This document shows positions 11,215 through 20,972 of a DNA stretch of 64,000 bases, piece by piece (within the stretch, counting starts at the first letter, position 1; each line of letters begins with the position of its first letter). Source of the DNA: an uncultured Alistipes sp. (GTDB lineage Bacteria; Bacteroidota; Bacteroidia; Bacteroidales; Rikenellaceae); the NCBI GenBank assembly GCA_947623305.1, contig CANQGQ010000002.1, forward strand, positions 1-64,000, in the 5' to 3' direction. The notes under the pieces were generated by a model. That model was not told where the DNA came from, ran no database searches, and saw only the letters and a list, made by a program, of their open reading frames with translations. A program made the translations under genes and the position numbers.

Positions 11215-12951
11215 TTATAAAGGTTGTTCGTTCTCGATATTTATGCGGTCGCAATCTTCAAAAACGAATCTGCGCGATTCATTGAGCGTATACGGATAAT
11301 CGTCGGTCATTTCGATTTCATTGTCGGCCGTGAAAGTGAACCCGTCTACACAGTAGAGGTTGATGATACGGGGGTCGAACACCCGGAACCGGTTGTTCTC
11401 GACGCGGATATTACGGTTATAGCGGGAATCCTTTCTGTTCGGAATGCCGCTATCCACGGCAATACAGGCATTTCCCCAGCCCAAACAGCCGTAGTTCCCA
11501 TTTTCGAAAACGTTGTTGCATATCACGACGTCGCGCACACCCGCCTGTTCGAACCAGTAGTTTCCGTCGCCCTGGAAGAGTATGGCGGCTCCCGCACAAT
11601 GGAAATAGTTGCTGTCGATGCGCATCTTCGCACGTGAGCCGAGCAGCAGCCCTCTGGCACGGTTGCTCCGTATGACGCATCCCTGAATCAGCACTTCGGG
11701 ATAGCAGTCATCCGCCGCCACGAGGTGCTTTTCCTTCACCCCTTCGGGCAGCGGTTCCGTAAAGGTTACCTCGGTGTACCGTTTGTTCAACCGTTCGACG
11801 CTTTTCACGATACGGTGCGCGTAGGCTCCGAGAGAATCGTTGTCCACAAGCTCTACACGCATGCCTTCATCGAGGAAATCGACTCCGTACTGTCCCGAAT
11901 TCCGCCAGCATAGCAGCAGTTTGTCAGGGCCTTCGACCCGGGCGACGGGCATATAGAGTCCGTGGATATTGGTGGCATCGTCCTTCTGGTTCTCGAACAG
12001 GCATCCGCACATACGAATGTAGCCGCTGCAATTCGAGAAATGCGTGGCATCCGCCGTGATGCTGATGATTCTGCCTCCCCCCGGAGCAGGAGTTACGCGG
12101 ACGCTGTCGAGTTCGATATTCCGGCTGCACTGTGCGATGACGCCCATCCCGCCGCAATGGTAAATATCTACGTTGCGAATGGTTATGTCCGCCGCACGGT
12201 CGAGGGTGAAACAGGGGTTCAGACGGGCGGCCGCACCGAAAACCAACACGTTGCCGACCGTTCCGACAAGTCCCTTATGTCTTATGCGCCAGGCCGCGCC
12301 GGCCGTTTTTTCAGCGGAGACACCTCCGTCCCACAGCCAAAAGTCGTTGGCGTGGAAAGCGGGCTCGCGCCGCACGGCATCGAATTCCAGCATACTGGCA
12401 TAAGGATAGACCGTGCCTTCGGCATCGCGGAACCGCAACAGCCCGTTTTTAGTGTCGGTTACATAGTCCTCGGGGAAGACGACATCCAGCCAGTCCGCTC
12501 CTTTGGCGACAATGGTCCCTTCGGAGTGGAAGGTCCGCGTGTAATCGACGGAGAGGTTCTCGACGAGGATATTGCGGCAGTTGTTGAGATAGAACGGCGA
12601 TACGAATCCCGTAAAGAGCAGCTTCGTGCCGTTCCCGTCGATGGTCAGGTCATGTACGCCCGAAAGGTCGAAGGCGATGCGTTTCAGCCCTTCGTCGTTG
12701 TTGCTGATGAAAAGGTACTTCTCGACGGCACGGTCAGGTCTCATGCGCAGGGTGCCGCCCGGCAACACGAGCCGCGAAGCCCCCGTCTCGGCGCATTGTT
12801 TCAGTGCTTTCCGTATGGCGGGTGTGGCATCCATGCTGTCGGCTCCGGAGAGAAAGTCAGTCAGATAGAGGGTCGCGCCCTCTTCCGGGGAGGTGCAGGA
12901 CGCGAGCCATGCACCTCCTGCCAGAACAAACGCATACAATATTCTTTTCAT
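11215..12951 (-). CDS. GH110 alpha-1,3-galactosidase-like, second copy
   Basis: Collinear with 7929-9716: 'FDLSGVHDLTIDGNGTKLLFTG', 'YHCGGMGVIAQCSRNIEL', 'ADATHFSNCSG', 'DDATNIHG'; lipoprotein signal 'GGAWLASC'. Confidence 0.85.
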   Translation of the reverse strand: MKRILYAFVLAGGAWLASCTSPEEGATLYLTDFLSGADSMDATPAIRKALKQCAETGASRLVLPGGTLRMRPDRAVEKYLFISNNDEGLKRIAFDLSGVHDLTIDGNGTKLLFTGFVSPFYLNNCRNILVENLSVDYTRTFHSEGTIVAKGADWLDVVFPEDYVTDTKNGLLRFRDAEGTVYPYASMLEFDAVRREPAFHANDFWLWDGGVSAEKTAGAAWRIRHKGLVGTVGNVLVFGAAARLNPCFTLDRAADITIRNVDIYHCGGMGVIAQCSRNIELDSVRVTPAPGGGRIISITADATHFSNCSGYIRMCGCLFENQKDDATNIHGLYMPVARVEGPDKLLLCWRNSGQYGVDFLDEGMRVELVDNDSLGAYAHRIVKSVERLNKRYTEVTFTEPLPEGVKEKHLVAADDCYPEVLIQGCVIRSNRARGLLLGSRAKMRIDSNYFHCAGAAILFQGDGNYWFEQAGVRDVVICNNVFENGNYGCLGWGNACIAVDSGIPNRKDSRYNRNIRVENNRFRVFDPRIINLYCVDGFTFTADNEIEMTDDYPYTLNESRRFVFEDCDRINIENEQPL

Positions 12952-12972
12952 GATATGGATAGGTTGGATTGG

Positions 12973-14943
12973 TTATGATTCGGGGGTCAACACCGCGGCC
13001 ATGCCGCCTCCGGGTGCCAAGCAGAGCGACAGGATAGAGCCTTTATCTACCGTACCGGTACCGATCGTATAGGATTGTGCCTCCTTCCCGGTGGGATCCG
13101 CATCGGAAAGGATACTGGCGGTGTAGGTTCGTCCATCGTCCAGGAACGGCAAGCCGACGTCCAGGTTCCGAGCCTTCCAATCCGTCATGGCGCCGATGAA
13201 CCACTGCTCGCCGCGCTTCCGTGCCGTAACGATGTATTCTCCGGGTTCGCCCGCCAGGATCATCATGCGGTCGTACACGGTGGGCAGTGAGGCGATGAAC
13301 CGCGTGCAGGCACTTTCGGCGTCATACAGCGAAGGCGAATCGCACAGCGTGGTGAGCGGTGCGTCGAAAACGATATAGGCAGCAACCTGATGAGCGCGTG
13401 TCCCTTGGCTCATCGGGCGGTAGTAATCTATTTTGAACGCCTCACGCGACGCATTGCGGAAAGCCCCGGGGGTATAGTCTGCCGGGCCCTGCACCATACG
13501 GATGAACGGGAACGTTACGTCGTACCCCGGCATGTCGGGATTGCTCCACTTCAGCTCCTCGAGGCCGTATACGCCCTCGAAATTCAGGATATGGGGATAG
13601 GTTCTGTTCAGGCCGGTAGGCTTGTAGATGCCGTGCAGGTCGAGAATCAAACGATGGGCAGCCGTCGCCTCGGCCAGGCGGTACACCAAATCGACCGCCG
13701 TCTGGTCATCACGGTCGATGAAATCGACCTTGAATCCCTTGACACCCAATGCCGCATAGTAGGCACAGGCCTCCTCGAGCTTTTCGTCGAGGGAATTGGC
13801 CACGACCCACAGTATGATACCGACATTCTTGGCCGCGGCATAGCCGACCAGTGCAGGAAGGTCGACCTCCGGCACCGGAGCCATGACATCACCGCCAGCG
13901 GGAGAATACCACCCCTCGTCGACAATGACGTATTCGAGTCCGTATTTCGAGGCGAAATCGATGTATTCCTTATAAGTCCGCGTATTGATGCCGGGTCTGA
14001 AATCGGTATCGGTCAGGCCCCAATGATTCCACCACTCCCATGCGGCCTTGCCCGGTTTTATCCACGAAAGATCGTCGATGCGGCTTTCGGCAGCCAGTGC
14101 ATACACCATGTTGTTCATGGGGAATTGCGACGGCGTATCCGCCACAGCAATGATTCGCCACGGATAGGTTCGCGTGCCCTGCACGGCAGCGATATAATCC
14201 TTACGGGAGACGATCTTTTTCTGGCACCGCGTCTTGTGGAAATAGCAGCTGTCGGGAACGCCGGCGAAGGTTCCATGCAGCCTCCCGCCGGATGCGGAGG
14301 AGAGGAACATTCCCGGGTACGACTCCAGATCGGATTCGCCGATGAGAAGCGCACCCGCACTTCCGCAATCGGCCACCATGGGCAGCATGATGGGCCTGTC
14401 GGCACAGAGGCTGTCCGCGGCACACCGGTCATAGGGGAACTGGAAAGCATTGCACAGACCGTCGGAATAGGCGACGAAACAGGACGCATCGTGCGGTATG
14501 GCGAAACCGGCGGATTCATCCATCACCATGCTGTTGCACTTGAAATCCGTCTCGAAGCGATAGGCGCATCCGTCGTCATAAAGGCGAAACGTTACGGCAC
14601 AACTGTCATTGAGCCTGATATGCAGCTGGTTGAATTCTTCGGTAAATTCGGCCTGCCGGTAGAACGGGGCCGTGATGGTCCGGCTGACATGTTCGTGTAT
14701 GGCCTTTCCTGCCCGCACGGATTCCCCAAGGGTCAGTCCGTTGGAAAAAGTCATGCCGATGCGGGCCGGAGCGAGCAGCTCGGCATTATCCCGCCGCAAT
14801 GTATAGGACAACGAATCCCGTGTGTGAATTTCCACGACAAGCCTGCCATTCGGCGAGGTGATGCGAAAAGATTCCTCCTGCCCCGTACATCCGAGGAGCA
14901 TCAGGGAGCAAAAAGTCGTCAACAGAATGTGATGAGATTTCAC
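12973..14943 (-). CDS. Glycoside hydrolase family 97, retaining type, second copy
   Basis: 'ITSPNGRLVVEIHTRDSLSYTL', 'VDEGWYSPAGG', 'GFKVDFIDRDDQ', 'NFEGVYGLEELKW'; lipoprotein signal 'LMLLGC'. Confidence 0.88.
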   Translation of the reverse strand: MKSHHILLTTFCSLMLLGCTGQEESFRITSPNGRLVVEIHTRDSLSYTLRRDNAELLAPARIGMTFSNGLTLGESVRAGKAIHEHVSRTITAPFYRQAEFTEEFNQLHIRLNDSCAVTFRLYDDGCAYRFETDFKCNSMVMDESAGFAIPHDASCFVAYSDGLCNAFQFPYDRCAADSLCADRPIMLPMVADCGSAGALLIGESDLESYPGMFLSSASGGRLHGTFAGVPDSCYFHKTRCQKKIVSRKDYIAAVQGTRTYPWRIIAVADTPSQFPMNNMVYALAAESRIDDLSWIKPGKAAWEWWNHWGLTDTDFRPGINTRTYKEYIDFASKYGLEYVIVDEGWYSPAGGDVMAPVPEVDLPALVGYAAAKNVGIILWVVANSLDEKLEEACAYYAALGVKGFKVDFIDRDDQTAVDLVYRLAEATAAHRLILDLHGIYKPTGLNRTYPHILNFEGVYGLEELKWSNPDMPGYDVTFPFIRMVQGPADYTPGAFRNASREAFKIDYYRPMSQGTRAHQVAAYIVFDAPLTTLCDSPSLYDAESACTRFIASLPTVYDRMMILAGEPGEYIVTARKRGEQWFIGAMTDWKARNLDVGLPFLDDGRTYTASILSDADPTGKEAQSYTIGTGTVDKGSILSLCLAPGGGMAAVLTPES

Positions 14944-14972
14944 TTACAAAAAAGGTTCAAATGGTTAACAAA

Positions 14973-17012
14973 TCATTTTCTAATCACTACGGATGCCGCA
15001 CTGTTTTCGCGGATGCGGCCTTTCCATGTCCGGCCGCCGTGCACGATGACCTGCACGTCGAGCGAGCGGTCTTTCCGGCGCTCCACGACAATATCGAAAT
15101 CCGAGTCGAAGGCACGTATGTGCCGAAGCGCTATGCGTTCCCAATTCGAGGGCATCGAAGGCGCCAAATCGAATGCGTGCAATCCGGTGGGACGTATTCC
15201 GAAAAGCCCCTCGGTGATCACCCGGCAGTAGAGACCGCTTTCGGCCGACAAATGCCTTTGCGAACCCTCCGGCCACGCCTCTATCGGATAGGGCACATGA
15301 TCGCCCGTAAGCCGCCGCCGCGAATAATCATGGAGGAAGGAGGCCGCGCGATCCGCATATCCGGCGGCGAAGATGCCGCGCAACGCATAGAGAGTCGAAC
15401 GATCCCAGAATGTGGCGCTGCCCTGTTCGGTCAGCAGGCCGTCCGGCGTAAGCAGTTCGGGCCCCGTCAAAGCGGCGACAGTCCCTTCACGACGCGTCGC
15501 AGAGCCGATGCCCACGATGAGCGGCATGCAGATCCACGACCGCAGCAAGGTGTTCTCCTCGTAATAGCGGAACGTGTGATACCCGCAAATATCCGCACCG
15601 AAGAACGACTCGACGGCCCCGGCCAATTGTCTGGCCCGGGAACGATATTGCGCCGCCAATCTGTCGCGGCCCATCTCACGGCAGAGGCAAGCCGCAGAGA
15701 TAAGCGCATCGTAATAGAGGGCCGAGGTACACAGATTGGCATTTCCGGCCGGGAAACGGCCTTCCAGCTCGTCCGTATCGGAACAAACGACACCGTCGGG
15801 CGACAGGTTCCGCCGGCAGTACTCCAAACACCACGCAACCAGCGGCCACAACTCGTCGGCCTCGGCTTTCGAGCCCCGGGCCAGCGCATAACGGGCGGCA
15901 CCGTAGGCGATCATGGCGGCATCCCCCCTGTCGCCCGCACCATCCCAAATATCGAGGCCTTCTGCAATTATGGAGCTGGGCAGCGGCCGATATTCGGCGT
16001 TCATGAAACGCGCGAAATGGCGGAAAGCGTTGAGCGCCGAGGCATTGCCGATGTCATATCCGAGATAGGGAAAGAAAGGATTGACGTACTCCGCTTGGTC
16101 GTTGGCCCAAATCGCGGCATAGTAGGATTCGCCGCCCGGAGCGTGCATGTATCCGCCTTTCGTGTTGCAGACACTTTCCGAAGCGCGGAGTTTTGCCAAA
16201 CGGAACTCGCTGTCAATGAATCGGTCCGGTGTTTCAAGAACGAGGTTTTCATCCATTACGTATTTGGCAAGCGCCATGCGCTGTTCATACTCCCGCGCCA
16301 CGTCGGGAGTCCGGGGAGCCTCTCCGGCGTGCAACGCCTGGAACACGGCATCGAAACGCAGCGAATCCGACGGAGCGAGCCGAAACGTCCCGCTCCGATT
16401 CAAGGAAGCGCGGATGACATAGCTCCCGTCCACACCTTTTGCGGCATCCGTAGTTACGGCCTGCACGAATTCGGGAACAGACACCTCTATGGGCTTGTCG
16501 GAGATATTGCGGAGGAGATACCTTTCAAACATGGCAGGCAGCCGACGCGACGGGAAGATCGTGCGGACCATGGACACGACGGGCTGCGGGGCCGTTTTGC
16601 GGGCGGCCCCGACATTGTTGCGGCCCACAGCCCATGAGCTCCACACCGTCAGGGCGCCATTGATTCTCACGCTGTCCACCCGTTCGTCTTTCAGCACGAG
16701 GCCGTTGACCCCCAGCAGCGACGGGATGTCCGTCGCCATTCGGTACATCAGACTGGCGTGGGTATCGTTGGGTATCGTGCGCAGCATCGGGAATACGAGC
16801 GAACGTTCTTCGCTGAAAGCGGCATCGCCGCCGACGCCCCAGCGCAGCACGAACGCCATGCGTTCTCCGCTCATTTCGATATGGTCGGCATACGGAATGT
16901 CGTCCCCGGGGGCCCAGACGATGCCCGCGTTCGGAACGATTTCCCATCGCTGGCCCCATACGGGGGCGGCGGCGAGCAGGAACAGCCAAATGAAAAAAGT
17001 CCTTCGGATCAT
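14973..17012 (-). CDS. Putative secreted (alpha/alpha)6-type (six-hairpin) glycosidase, family unassigned
   Basis: About 680 aa from MIRRTFFIW; signal peptide; 'GGESYYAAIWANDQAEYVNPFFPYLGYD', 'GLDIWDGAGDRGDAAM', 'WPEGSQRHLSAESGLYCRVITEGLFGI'; no family recognised with confidence. Confidence 0.55.
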   Translation of the reverse strand: MIRRTFFIWLFLLAAAPVWGQRWEIVPNAGIVWAPGDDIPYADHIEMSGERMAFVLRWGVGGDAAFSEERSLVFPMLRTIPNDTHASLMYRMATDIPSLLGVNGLVLKDERVDSVRINGALTVWSSWAVGRNNVGAARKTAPQPVVSMVRTIFPSRRLPAMFERYLLRNISDKPIEVSVPEFVQAVTTDAAKGVDGSYVIRASLNRSGTFRLAPSDSLRFDAVFQALHAGEAPRTPDVAREYEQRMALAKYVMDENLVLETPDRFIDSEFRLAKLRASESVCNTKGGYMHAPGGESYYAAIWANDQAEYVNPFFPYLGYDIGNASALNAFRHFARFMNAEYRPLPSSIIAEGLDIWDGAGDRGDAAMIAYGAARYALARGSKAEADELWPLVAWCLEYCRRNLSPDGVVCSDTDELEGRFPAGNANLCTSALYYDALISAACLCREMGRDRLAAQYRSRARQLAGAVESFFGADICGYHTFRYYEENTLLRSWICMPLIVGIGSATRREGTVAALTGPELLTPDGLLTEQGSATFWDRSTLYALRGIFAAGYADRAASFLHDYSRRRLTGDHVPYPIEAWPEGSQRHLSAESGLYCRVITEGLFGIRPTGLHAFDLAPSMPSNWERIALRHIRAFDSDFDIVVERRKDRSLDVQVIVHGGRTWKGRIRENSAASVVIRK

Positions 17013-17032
17013 GGTTTCGGGTCGGTTTTCTG

Positions 17033-18061
17033 TTAACGGTCCGGATCGAACTGACGGACCAAGGCCCGGCTTCGCTTTAACGTCAGTTGCAGCGTATGGC
17101 ATTTCTTCCCGTCGAAACGGGTGTTCTGCAATTCATAGAGCGGCAGCCAGCCATACGTTTTCACCCCTTCGGATTCCACCTCGACCAGACAGTTGCAATA
17201 ACGGACGCCGAACTCCTTTTCGGGCGGGAAAACCCGCGGCACGGGGAGCGTGCAGCGTCCCTTCCGGTCGGTTGTCGAAACAGTGCAGGGCTCGGGAATG
17301 ACAGCATAGGTGTACCACCGCACGGGGTAGAAGCGCACGGCCGCATCCCTGACCGGTGCATCCCGGTCGTCAACGACTTCAATCCGGATATTTTCGGGCA
17401 GCGCACTGACCACCAGATCGTCGATTTCGACATTCCGGCCTCCGGCCATATTGATCATATGCACGGCATAGTCGCTCCAATGGGTTTCGCCATAAGGATA
17501 GGTCATCATGCAGCGCACGGCCTGGAAGTCCCTGCCGTTGACCGGATTCTTGTCCGCATCGACCTTCATCGCGTAGATGTCGGGGACACCGCGCGCATGG
17601 CCGAATTCGTGGATGATGCCGTCCACGGCTTCGGGCTTGAATGGGCTGTTAAAACGGTCGTTGTGCGTCCGCGCATGATAAATGGTCTGGGTCGAATCGC
17701 CGTACCAGCCTCCGCCGGTCTCGCGGGGATCGGACTTGTAGCCGTCCATCACCACCAGATAGTCGTGGTCGGGATGCGGTTTTCTCACCTCATCAGCAGA
17801 GACGCCGTCATAAATGTAGAAAGCGTCCCAGTCCACGACGAAATCATAAACGGCGCGTAAACGCGCATCGTAGTTGAAAGCCCGATTGATACGGCGGAAC
17901 ATATCCTCGATATGCCGTACAACCCGTTCACGTCCGCCCAATGAATCGACCGATTCGCGGTCGATGCCGATTTTCACGCGGAAAGTATGAACCGGCTGGG
18001 ACACGGCCCGGCCCATGGAAAGGGCGAACGCCGCCGACAGAAGGATTCGCAGGATTTTCAT
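17033..18061 (-). CDS. Secreted metzincin-like zinc protease (HExxHxxGxxD)
   Basis: 'GIIHEFGHARGVPDIYAM' followed by possible Met-turn 'CMMTYPYGE'; signal peptide. Confidence 0.7.
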   Translation of the reverse strand: MKILRILLSAAFALSMGRAVSQPVHTFRVKIGIDRESVDSLGGRERVVRHIEDMFRRINRAFNYDARLRAVYDFVVDWDAFYIYDGVSADEVRKPHPDHDYLVVMDGYKSDPRETGGGWYGDSTQTIYHARTHNDRFNSPFKPEAVDGIIHEFGHARGVPDIYAMKVDADKNPVNGRDFQAVRCMMTYPYGETHWSDYAVHMINMAGGRNVEIDDLVVSALPENIRIEVVDDRDAPVRDAAVRFYPVRWYTYAVIPEPCTVSTTDRKGRCTLPVPRVFPPEKEFGVRYCNCLVEVESEGVKTYGWLPLYELQNTRFDGKKCHTLQLTLKRSRALVRQFDPDR

Positions 18062-18071
18062 CAAAGGGTTG

Positions 18072-19385
18072 TCAGTTTTCAAGTGATTTTCTGATCAAGG
18101 CCAGCTCTTCGGGTGTGTAGGTGGCCGCGACGACATCTTCTCCTGCGGCTATCGAGACGTAGGAGAGGAAGAACAGCATTTTTTCATAGTTGCTCCTGAA
18201 TTTGGGCAGATGTTGTTCGTCGACTGCGTACAGCGCCCTGAACGCCTTTTTATAGACGTCCCAGCCATAGCGGTCCTTGATGCGGAGGAAGGTGTAGTGC
18301 AGCGCATCGCCGTTGTTCTTGGGAATGCCCGCGCCGATGGTTTCGTCGTAAAAGATCTTGTAGTAATCGCGGACACCGTCGCCCTTGTAGAGCGTATTCC
18401 GCTGCGACATGGTGCCGTCGCAGGCCTCGAGCGCGTAGGACATGCGGAAGTTGGCGAAAATCTCATCGTTCCAGTTCCAGCTGCCGTAGTGCTTGATGTT
18501 GCCTGCCGAGAACGTGTGGCCGATTTCGTGCATGATGCCGAAGCCCCAGTCATCGTGCGATTCGGTGCGGTCGACGACCGATTTCACGGCAACGTGGTTG
18601 TTCCAGAGGATGGGGTTTCCGGCAAGGGCCCAGTATCCGGGTTCGATGCCGGGGGTGTTGAGCACCATGATTTTGCGTCCGTCGAAAGGCACGTCGCCGA
18701 CAAGGTCGTTATAGGCTTCGTAGATACGGTCGAGCTTGGCCAGCCAGCGGTCGACCGCTTCGTCGGAGATAGCGACCTTGTCGCGGTCAAGTTTGAGGAT
18801 GATGTGCTTGCTTTCGCGGGTATAGATATTGTCCGCCTCATCGTCTACGGGGCGCACGGAGATGTTGTCATACCACGCCTTGCCCGAGGCCTTGCCGCCG
18901 TTGACCGTACCCCACGGAAATCCGAGGCCGCAGCAGATGACGGCCTCGCCCTTCTGGTCGGCGATGAAGTCCATGTAGACGGGGTTCCAGTCGGAGGTGC
19001 CGTAGGCGAACTCCGAGGCGTTCCAAGCCTGTTCGCTTCCGTCGGGACGGATGAAGAGCACGGCGCCGCGGCCGTCCTTGACCTCTTCGCATTTGAGCAT
19101 GGCGGAGAAGCGGTAGAGTTTTCCGGGGACGAGGCCGGCGAGGGCGTGGCGGATGGTGGTGGAGCTTCTCTCGGCCGAGGATATTTCGATGCAGGGCGAG
19201 CCGCCGATGCCGCCGTCCTTGCGGTAGACGATGGTTCCGAGGTTTCCGGGGGTGTCGGTCGTCCAGTTGGCCTCATAGGTTTTCTTCGAGTTGAAGTTGT
19301 CGGCGAAAAGCGGTTTTTTCGCTTCGGCAGGGCTCGACAAGAGCGATGCCGCAAGTAACGCGACATACGAAAAGTTCTTTTTCAT
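18072..19385 (-). CDS. M60-like (enhancin-type) zinc metallopeptidase with N-terminal jelly-roll/CBM-like domain
   Basis: 'GIMHEIGHTFSAGNIKHYGSWNWNDEIFANF' (HExxH plus downstream Glu). Confidence 0.72.
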   Translation of the reverse strand: MKKNFSYVALLAASLLSSPAEAKKPLFADNFNSKKTYEANWTTDTPGNLGTIVYRKDGGIGGSPCIEISSAERSSTTIRHALAGLVPGKLYRFSAMLKCEEVKDGRGAVLFIRPDGSEQAWNASEFAYGTSDWNPVYMDFIADQKGEAVICCGLGFPWGTVNGGKASGKAWYDNISVRPVDDEADNIYTRESKHIILKLDRDKVAISDEAVDRWLAKLDRIYEAYNDLVGDVPFDGRKIMVLNTPGIEPGYWALAGNPILWNNHVAVKSVVDRTESHDDWGFGIMHEIGHTFSAGNIKHYGSWNWNDEIFANFRMSYALEACDGTMSQRNTLYKGDGVRDYYKIFYDETIGAGIPKNNGDALHYTFLRIKDRYGWDVYKKAFRALYAVDEQHLPKFRSNYEKMLFFLSYVSIAAGEDVVAATYTPEELALIRKSLEN

Positions 19386-19485
19386 GGATTCGATTGTTAA
19401 AAAATTACAGGGATAAGAAACTCTCGTCCGTTTGCCGGTGCGGAAGTCGGCCCGCGCCGGCAAAGGGACGGGAGCGGCGTGCGGT

Positions 19486-20880
19486 TTATCGGTATTCGTC
19501 CATTTTCTTCTTGATATCGGCGAGCGTATCCTCCGAGTAATAGCTCATGAGGTCGATGTCGTCGCGGTCGTAGATTTCTCTGGCGTATTTCTGCACGGTG
19601 TTGACGAGTGTCTTGAACTTTTCGAAACCTCCGCTCGGAATCGAGACGAGGTCGCTGTTGAGGGCGGCGAAAGCCTTTTTGAAGGGTTCCCAGCCCATCT
19701 CGTGTCCGTCGACGGGATAGGTGGTCAGGTTGACCAGCTCCCAGTGGATGCCGTTGTCCGACATCACCTTGCTGCCGTTCTTCGTCTCGTAGAGATACCC
19801 TTTGTAGAAGTCGCGTATCTCGGCGCCTTGGTAGATTCGCGGCTGGCTTTCGCCGGCGGGGGTCTGCATGGTCTTGCCGTTGGCGGCCTCGAGACCGTAG
19901 TGCATGCGGAAATTGGCGAACATTTCGTCGTTCCAGTCCCACGAGGCGTTGCCGATATTGAATACGTGGCCGATTTCGTGCATCAGGCCGAAGCACCAGT
20001 CGTCCTTATCCTGCACATCTTTGAGGGTGCTTTCGACGTAGTCGACAACCCAGATGATGGGATAGCCCGCCACCGCCCAGTATTCGCGCGCCTCGGTGGA
20101 GACGATAGCCAGTTTGCGGCCTTCGTGGGGGGTGCCGCCGACGAGGTCGGCATAGGCTTCGTAGATTTTGTCGAGGTTGGCGAGCCACTTGTCGACCGTA
20201 TCGTTGGAAGCGGCCACTTTCGAGGGGTCGAGGAAGAGACGGATGTGCTTGCTCTCGCGCATGTAGAGTTCGTCGGTAACCTCGCGCACGGTAACGTTGT
20301 CGAAATAGGCGGTTCCAGTCGATTTGCCGCCGTTGGCGCGGCCGCCCTGCCAGAAGCCGAGCGAGCAGCAGATGACGGCCGATCCGTTGTCGTCGGTCAT
20401 GAAGTCGCAGGTCAGCGTCGTCCAGTCGGTGTGGGTTCCCGAGGTGAATTTGGAGCAGTTCCAGTACTGTTTGGCGGACTGGGGATAGACGCAGGCGCCG
20501 CAGCCTGCGGCGATGTCGGAGTACTTCACGCGGGCGGAGAGACGGTACATGGCGTCGGCTTTCAGTCCGGTGATGGTTCGTTTCACACCGGCATAGCATT
20601 TGCCATTTTCGGCGTACTGCTGGACTTTGAGACATTTGGAGCCGTCGACGCCCTCTTTTTCGACGACCTCGACGATCGCCGACTTGCCTGCTGCATCGGA
20701 ATCGACCACCCAGTCCGTCAGTCCGTCCTCGAAAGTGCTGTTGGAGAGTTTCATCACATAGGGATCGGGCGTGGCCGTATCGGGACCGGGAAGCACGAGC
20801 GCCTTTTCGTCGTCGCCGCCACAGGCGGTGGCGAGACAGGCGGCTACAAGCAACGGATACAGGATAAATCGTGTTTTCAT
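19486..20880 (-). CDS. M60-like zinc metallopeptidase, paralog; lipoprotein
   Basis: 'GLMHEIGHVFNIGNASWDWNDEMFANFRMHYGLEA'; 'LVAACLATACGGDDE' lipobox; collinear with 18072-19385. Confidence 0.72.
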   Translation of the reverse strand: MKTRFILYPLLVAACLATACGGDDEKALVLPGPDTATPDPYVMKLSNSTFEDGLTDWVVDSDAAGKSAIVEVVEKEGVDGSKCLKVQQYAENGKCYAGVKRTITGLKADAMYRLSARVKYSDIAAGCGACVYPQSAKQYWNCSKFTSGTHTDWTTLTCDFMTDDNGSAVICCSLGFWQGGRANGGKSTGTAYFDNVTVREVTDELYMRESKHIRLFLDPSKVAASNDTVDKWLANLDKIYEAYADLVGGTPHEGRKLAIVSTEAREYWAVAGYPIIWVVDYVESTLKDVQDKDDWCFGLMHEIGHVFNIGNASWDWNDEMFANFRMHYGLEAANGKTMQTPAGESQPRIYQGAEIRDFYKGYLYETKNGSKVMSDNGIHWELVNLTTYPVDGHEMGWEPFKKAFAALNSDLVSIPSGGFEKFKTLVNTVQKYAREIYDRDDIDLMSYYSEDTLADIKKKMDEYR

Positions 20881-20972
20881 ACAATCAAGGTAATAAATCG
20901 TTCTTCAATGGTCGGCTGCGTCCGCGGGCATTGTCTGTTCCACACCCGCCCGCGGACGTCCGGCCTCTTTCA

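Noticed and set aside
18845-19366. 173-aa Arg/Pro/Ser-rich minus-strand ORF
   Set aside because: Alternative frame of the M60-like peptidase; composition is typical of a shifted GC-rich frame.
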